A stretch of 64,000 nucleotides of DNA from contig NZ_LQQA01000034.1 of NCBI RefSeq assembly GCF_002101965.1, forward strand, positions 1 through 64,000, given 5' to 3'. A program made the position numbers and the translations under genes. Position 1 is the first letter of the stretch, and each line of letters starts with the position of its first letter. The stretch is from Mycolicibacterium wolinskyi (GTDB taxonomy: Bacteria > Actinomycetota > Actinomycetes > Mycobacteriales > Mycobacteriaceae). Positions 60,659 to 64,000 of the stretch are shown one piece after another. The notes beneath the pieces are model-generated. The model searched no databases and was not told the origin of the DNA. It was given only the letters and a program-made list of their open reading frames with translations.

Positions 60659-60704
60659 TGAAACGAGGCTAGGCAGTGCCTGTCAATGTGTCCAATGCAT
60701 TGAG

Positions 60705-61586
60705 TTACTCAACATCATGCGTAGTGCGTATGACAAAGTCCGCGAACCGCTCGGCCGCAGGCGGCAGTGACCGGTCGGCAGACCAGGCCAGGCCGAGTTG
60801 ACGTTTGGCCGAGGCCTGGGAAAGCGGCAGGTAGACGGCCCCGGGCTCGGCCCGCTCGGGGCGGGGCACCGGCACGACGGCCACCCCGAAGCCCGCTGCG
60901 ACGAGACCCTCCATGGTGGGGATCTCCATGGCTTCGAACACCACGTCGGGGTCGATATCGGCCTCGGCACACAGTTCGTCGGTGAGCTGGCGAAGCCCGA
61001 AGCCGGGTGCCAGCGCGACGAACGGTTCGTTGCCGGCATCGGCCAGCTTGACGCGGGTCCGCGACGCCAGGCGATGGCCGCGCGGTACCGCGAGGCACAG
61101 TCGTTCCATGTACAGGCCGCGCCAGCGATAACCCTCGGGGCGCGGTGAGGTGATCGCCAGATCGGCCTGGCCGCCGGCCAGTCGCTCGACGATCTCGTGC
61201 GCGGCACCCTGAACCAGTCCGAACTGCACCCGTGGCGCCTCCGCACGGAACCTTCGCAGCAGATCCGGGACGAACCAACTGGCTTGCGAATGAAGGAACG
61301 CCAACCGCACGGTGCCGCTGTCCGGGTCGCGTAATGCTGCGATCCGCTTAGTGGCCGAACGCATTTCGGCGATCGAACGCCGGGCATGCTCGAGCAGGAT
61401 CTCGCCATATCCGTTGAGCCGCAGCCGCCGGTTCACCCGGTCGAACAGCGGGACGCCCACCTGCTCCTCGATACGTGCCAGCGCCCGCGACAAGGTCGGC
61501 TGGCTGATGCCGAGTTCGGTCGCGGCGTCGGTGACGTGCTCGGTTTCGGCGAGAACGACGAACCAGCTCAGCTCGTCTGTGTGCAT
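60705..61586 (-). CDS. LysR-family regulator
   Basis: A 293-residue regulator. An N-terminal helix-turn-helix (about 3-60; TDAATELGISQPTLSRALARIEEQVG) is followed by a LysR substrate-binding domain. ATG 61586 is chosen from family start (MHTDELSWFVVLAE); the open frame to 61847 is a shadow of the divergent response regulator. Probable target is the MFS gene downstream. Confidence 0.92.
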   Translation of the reverse strand: MHTDELSWFVVLAETEHVTDAATELGISQPTLSRALARIEEQVGVPLFDRVNRRLRLNGYGEILLEHARRSIAEMRSATKRIAALRDPDSGTVRLAFLHSQASWFVPDLLRRFRAEAPRVQFGLVQGAAHEIVERLAGGQADLAITSPRPEGYRWRGLYMERLCLAVPRGHRLASRTRVKLADAGNEPFVALAPGFGLRQLTDELCAEADIDPDVVFEAMEIPTMEGLVAAGFGVAVVPVPRPERAEPGAVYLPLSQASAKRQLGLAWSADRSLPPAAERFADFVIRTTHDVE

Positions 61587-61605
61587 GGTGGTGACTTTCC
61601 CTGCC

Positions 61606-61704
61606 GGGCAGGCACAAACTTGCCCTTTCGCTCGGCGTGTCGAGGGAGTTTGTGACAGCTCACCAATCGGGGAAACCCATACGCATTGCTGTGCGATGCT
61701 GTGC
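61606..61704. promoter_or_regulatory. Divergent control region between LysR and response regulator genes
   Basis: GGGCA-N10-TGCCC (61606-61625) is a dyad of LysR-box type near the LysR start. TGCTGTGC occurs twice exactly 10 bp apart (61687-61694 and 61697-61704) immediately before the response regulator ATG 61708, a layout typical of autoregulatory response-regulator sites. Confidence 0.45.
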
Positions 61705-61707
61705 CGC

Positions 61708-62346
61708 ATGGCCGAGAAGGTGCGGGTCGTGGTGGGCGACGACCACCCGATGTTCCGTGAGGGCGTGGTCCGCGCCCTGGCCTCGAGCGGCGAGATCGAG
61801 GTGGTGGCCGAGGCCGACAACGGCGCCGACGCACTGGAACTCATCAAGACTCATCGGCCGCAGGTGGCTCTGCTGGACTACCGGATGCCGCAGCTGGACG
61901 GTGCGCAGGTTGCGGCTGCCGTGACGCGTGACGAGCTGCCCACCCGGGTTCTGCTGGTGTCGGCGCACGACGAGTCGGCGATCGTCTACACCGCACTGCA
62001 GCAGGGGGCGGCCGGGTTCCTGTCGAAGGAGTCCACGCGCAGTGAGCTCGTCAACGCGGTGCTGTCGTGCGCGAAGGGCCGTGACGTCATCGACCCCAAC
62101 CTGGCCGCCGGGTTGGCCGGTGAGATCCGTCGCCGCAACGAACCCGACGCTCCTGCGCTCAGCCCGCGGGAACGTGAGGTACTCGATCTGATCGCCAAAG
62201 GCCGCAGCATCCCGGCGATGGCCAAGGAGCTGTACCTGGCACCGTCGACGGTGAAAACCCACGTGCAGCGGCTGTACGAGAAACTGGGCGTCAGCGATCG
62301 CGGCGCGGCGGTCGCCGAGGCCATGCGCCGCCGGCTCCTGGACTGA
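61708..62346 (+). CDS. NarL/LuxR-type response regulator
   Basis: A 212-residue regulator. Receiver domain (1-~120) has the acidic pair Asp11/Asp12 and phosphoacceptor Asp57 (LLDYRMP). The C-terminal LuxR helix-turn-helix (about 145-205) has LSPREREVLDLIAKG and STVKTHVQRLYEKL. It is followed 1 nt later by its partner kinase. The receiver begins at ATG 61708; no Shine-Dalgarno is evident. Confidence 0.95.
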   Translation: MAEKVRVVVGDDHPMFREGVVRALASSGEIEVVAEADNGADALELIKTHRPQVALLDYRMPQLDGAQVAAAVTRDELPTRVLLVSAHDESAIVYTALQQGAAGFLSKESTRSELVNAVLSCAKGRDVIDPNLAAGLAGEIRRRNEPDAPALSPREREVLDLIAKGRSIPAMAKELYLAPSTVKTHVQRLYEKLGVSDRGAAVAEAMRRRLLD

Positions 62347-62347
62347 C

Positions 62348-63508
62348 ATGGCGTCCGGCGTCGAATTCTTTGCCGCGCAACCAGTCCGGGTCTCTGCGGT
62401 ACTGCGGTTGCCGCTGATCGGCTTGATCATGGTGCTGGTCTCGGTGTGGGAGGTCGACCACTGGCTGCCGGTCCTCTACGCGGTCATCTTGGGTCTCTAT
62501 GCGGCCGCCGCGGTGCTGTGGTTGGTGGTGGTGTTGCGCGGGCCGATGCCGCCATGGGCCGAGTGGGCGTCCACCGGGGTCGACGTCCTGGTTCTGGTGG
62601 CACTGTGCGCGGTGTCCGGGGGCGCGACGGCCGCACTGCTGCCGGTGTTCTTCCTGCTGCCGATCTCGGTTGCGTTCCAGGATCGCCCGGTCTTGACCGC
62701 GATTCTGGGAACCACCACCGCGGCGGCATATCTGGCGGTGTGGATCTTCTATTCGAAACGCGACGACAACGTCGGCCTGCCGAACGTCGTGTACATGCAG
62801 GTCGGTTTCCTGGTGTGGCTCGCGGTGGCCACCACCGCGTTGTCGCTTGTGCTGGCCCGCCGTTCGGCACGGGTGCGCGCACTGCTCGACGTGCGTCGCC
62901 GGCTGGTGTCGGAGTCGACGCGAGCCGACGATCTCCGCAACGCCGAACTCGCCGAGCACCTGCATGACGGGCCGCTGCAGACCCTGCTCGCAGCGCGGCT
63001 CGAACTCGACGAGATACGCGAACGCAACCCCGATCCGGCGCTGGACATGGTGCACGCGGCACTGCAGGAGACGGCGAGCGGGCTCCGGTCCACCGTGACC
63101 GCACTGCACCCCCAGGTGCTCGCGCAACTCGGTCTCACGGCTGCGGTGCGGGAGTTGTTGCGGCAGTACGAGAACCGCGGCGATCTCACCGTGCGTGCCG
63201 ACCTCGGCGAAGTCGGGCATCCGGACGGCCAGGCGCTGCTCTACCGCGCGGCGCGCGAACTGCTGGCCAACGTGAACAAGCACGCTCGCGCGAGCACGGT
63301 TTCGGTCGGCCTGCGCCGGACCGGCGACCGAACGGTGTTGACCGTGACCGATGACGGTGCCGGATTCGATCCGAACACGGTGGCCCAGGCGGTCGCGGAC
63401 GGGCACATCGGCCTGGCCTCGCTGCAGGTCCGCGTCGAGGCGATGGGCGGGGCCATGACCATCAGCTCAGAGACCGGATATGGGACGCAGGTGACGGTGA
63501 CGCTGTAG
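62348..63508 (+). CDS. Sensor histidine kinase (HisKA_3 family)
   Basis: A 386-residue kinase. About five transmembrane helices (about 18-155) with no large outer domain, so it likely senses membrane or intramembrane signals. A coiled linker leads to the HisKA_3 helix with phosphoacceptor His206 (EHLHDGPLQ) and a C-terminal HATPase with DDGAGFDP and GHIGLASL. It pairs with the preceding response regulator. Confidence 0.94.
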   Translation: MASGVEFFAAQPVRVSAVLRLPLIGLIMVLVSVWEVDHWLPVLYAVILGLYAAAAVLWLVVVLRGPMPPWAEWASTGVDVLVLVALCAVSGGATAALLPVFFLLPISVAFQDRPVLTAILGTTTAAAYLAVWIFYSKRDDNVGLPNVVYMQVGFLVWLAVATTALSLVLARRSARVRALLDVRRRLVSESTRADDLRNAELAEHLHDGPLQTLLAARLELDEIRERNPDPALDMVHAALQETASGLRSTVTALHPQVLAQLGLTAAVRELLRQYENRGDLTVRADLGEVGHPDGQALLYRAARELLANVNKHARASTVSVGLRRTGDRTVLTVTDDGAGFDPNTVAQAVADGHIGLASLQVRVEAMGGAMTISSETGYGTQVTVTL

Positions 63509-63511
63509 TCG

Positions 63512-64000
63512 TCACTTGACGCACGGCACCCCGGATACGGTCATCTGACTGAGGTCGGTGGGTGCGGGGGTGTATGTGCCGCTGGCCGTGGCGGCGACAG
63601 TGGTGACCGGTGTGCTGGGAGTCGTGCTGGATTCGGTTGTGCTCGTGGAATCGGCGGTCTCGTCGGCAAGGCTCATGTTGAGATAGTCGTCGCCGGGAAA
63701 ATCGGTGCCGATCGTCAGCTGCACCGTATCGGCGAGTATCTGTTGCGACGGCATGGCCGTCACGTCGAGTTCGGTGGCCAGCGCTTGGGCCGCGGCCTCG
63801 GCGCCCGGTCCGTAGGCGATCGTGGTGGTGGCGGCCAGCGCCTCGGCGTCTCCGATCTGGCCTTGCGTGAAACCGCTTGCGCCGAAGATTGTTTCGAGTT
63901 TCGCGGCCAACCCGATATAGGTGGAGGCGTTGACGACGTCGAGGATCGCGCCTTGGCCGTCGAGGGCCGGAGTGGTCGGGATGGACGACGCGGATGACGC
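63512..64000 (-). CDS. LytR_C-domain protein, 3' part only (runs off the right edge)
   Basis: The leftward frame is open to the window edge; about 162 codons are visible. ILDVVNASTYIGLAAKLETIFG and ATTTIAYGPGAEAAAQALA fit the LytR C-terminal (LytR_C) domain found in LytR-CpsA-Psr cell-wall ligases and in stand-alone mycobacterial exported proteins. A Thr/Ser/Pro-rich tail with a final Cys (GVPCVK) follows. The start and any signal peptide lie outside the window. Confidence 0.75.
   Translation of the reverse strand, partial: ASSASSIPTTPALDGQGAILDVVNASTYIGLAAKLETIFGASGFTQGQIGDAEALAATTTIAYGPGAEAAAQALATELDVTAMPSQQILADTVQLTIGTDFPGDDYLNMSLADETADSTSTTESSTTPSTPVTTVAATASGTYTPAPTDLSQMTVSGVPCVK

Noticed and set aside
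1..64000. Insertion sequences, prophage, tRNA, rRNA or CRISPR
   Set aside because: No transposase, integrase, tRNA cloverleaf, rRNA segment or direct-repeat array was seen on reading the window; a dedicated search was not possible.

Overview
The window comes from a fast-growing mycobacterium of the Mycolicibacterium smegmatis group. It holds a complete ESX-1 type VII secretion locus in mycobacterial order, with split eccCa1/eccCb1 and esxB/esxA. The DNA is GC-rich, with GTG and TTG starts and ATGA-type stop/start overlaps. To the right lies a fructose PTS operon of the kind that follows mycP1 in M. smegmatis. Gene names rest on motif and sequence recall; no database was searched.

Layout. 1-349 is the start of a leftward proline-rich gene cut by the edge. 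738-11181 is espE-espF-espG1-espH-eccA1-eccB1-eccCa1-eccCb1. 11331-16781 is pe35-ppe68-esxB-esxA-espI-eccD1. 16886-21179 holds espJ-like, an unknown single-pass membrane protein with a duplicated ectodomain, and espK, all rightward. 21234-25913 is espL-espB-eccE1-mycP1, read leftward. Together these genes make the ESX-1 membrane machine (EccB/C/D/E, MycP), its ATPases and chaperones (EccA, EspG, EspH, EspL, EspI) and its substrates (EsxA/B, PE/PPE, EspB/E/F/J/K).

The most interesting part is 26343-34899. It looks like a second toxin-delivery module parked beside ESX-1. It starts with an EsxF-like and an EsxE-like WXG100 pair. These are followed by a very large protein whose N-terminal ~450 residues resemble the outer-membrane channel/toxin CpnT of M. 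tuberculosis. In place of the TNT NAD-glycohydrolase it carries a papain-fold glutamine-deamidase-like domain (Cys962/His1074/Asp1091) and then, further on, an SGHY-signature domain. A well-formed immunity-like gene (30796-31323) lies entirely inside the toxin reading frame, in another frame. Downstream are an immunity-like gene, a fused immunity-toxin cassette carrying a second SGHY domain, and two more immunity-like genes. This is the architecture of a polymorphic toxin with orphan cassettes. Its position next to the esx-1 region tied to conjugal mating identity in M. smegmatis makes a role in kin or self recognition an attractive but unproven idea.

34975-40800 is the fructose phosphotransferase system: ptsH, fruA, fruK and a DeoR regulator leftward, with divergent ptsI that is probably leaderless. 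40856-51992 is ordinary chromosomal metabolism: pirin, an FUSC transporter, two divergent TetR regulators, two paralogous SAM methyltransferases behind a perfect operator palindrome, a small secreted protein, an SDR-quinone oxidoreductase-HAD run, a methyltransferase, DUF456 and YceI proteins. 52111-57328 is a giant CtpI-type P-type ATPase flanked by two small related membrane proteins. 57394-64000 holds a PtpB-like phosphatase, an acyl-CoA dehydrogenase, an MFS transporter with a LysR regulator, a NarL-type two-component system and a truncated LytR_C protein. No tRNA, rRNA, CRISPR array or transposase was seen.
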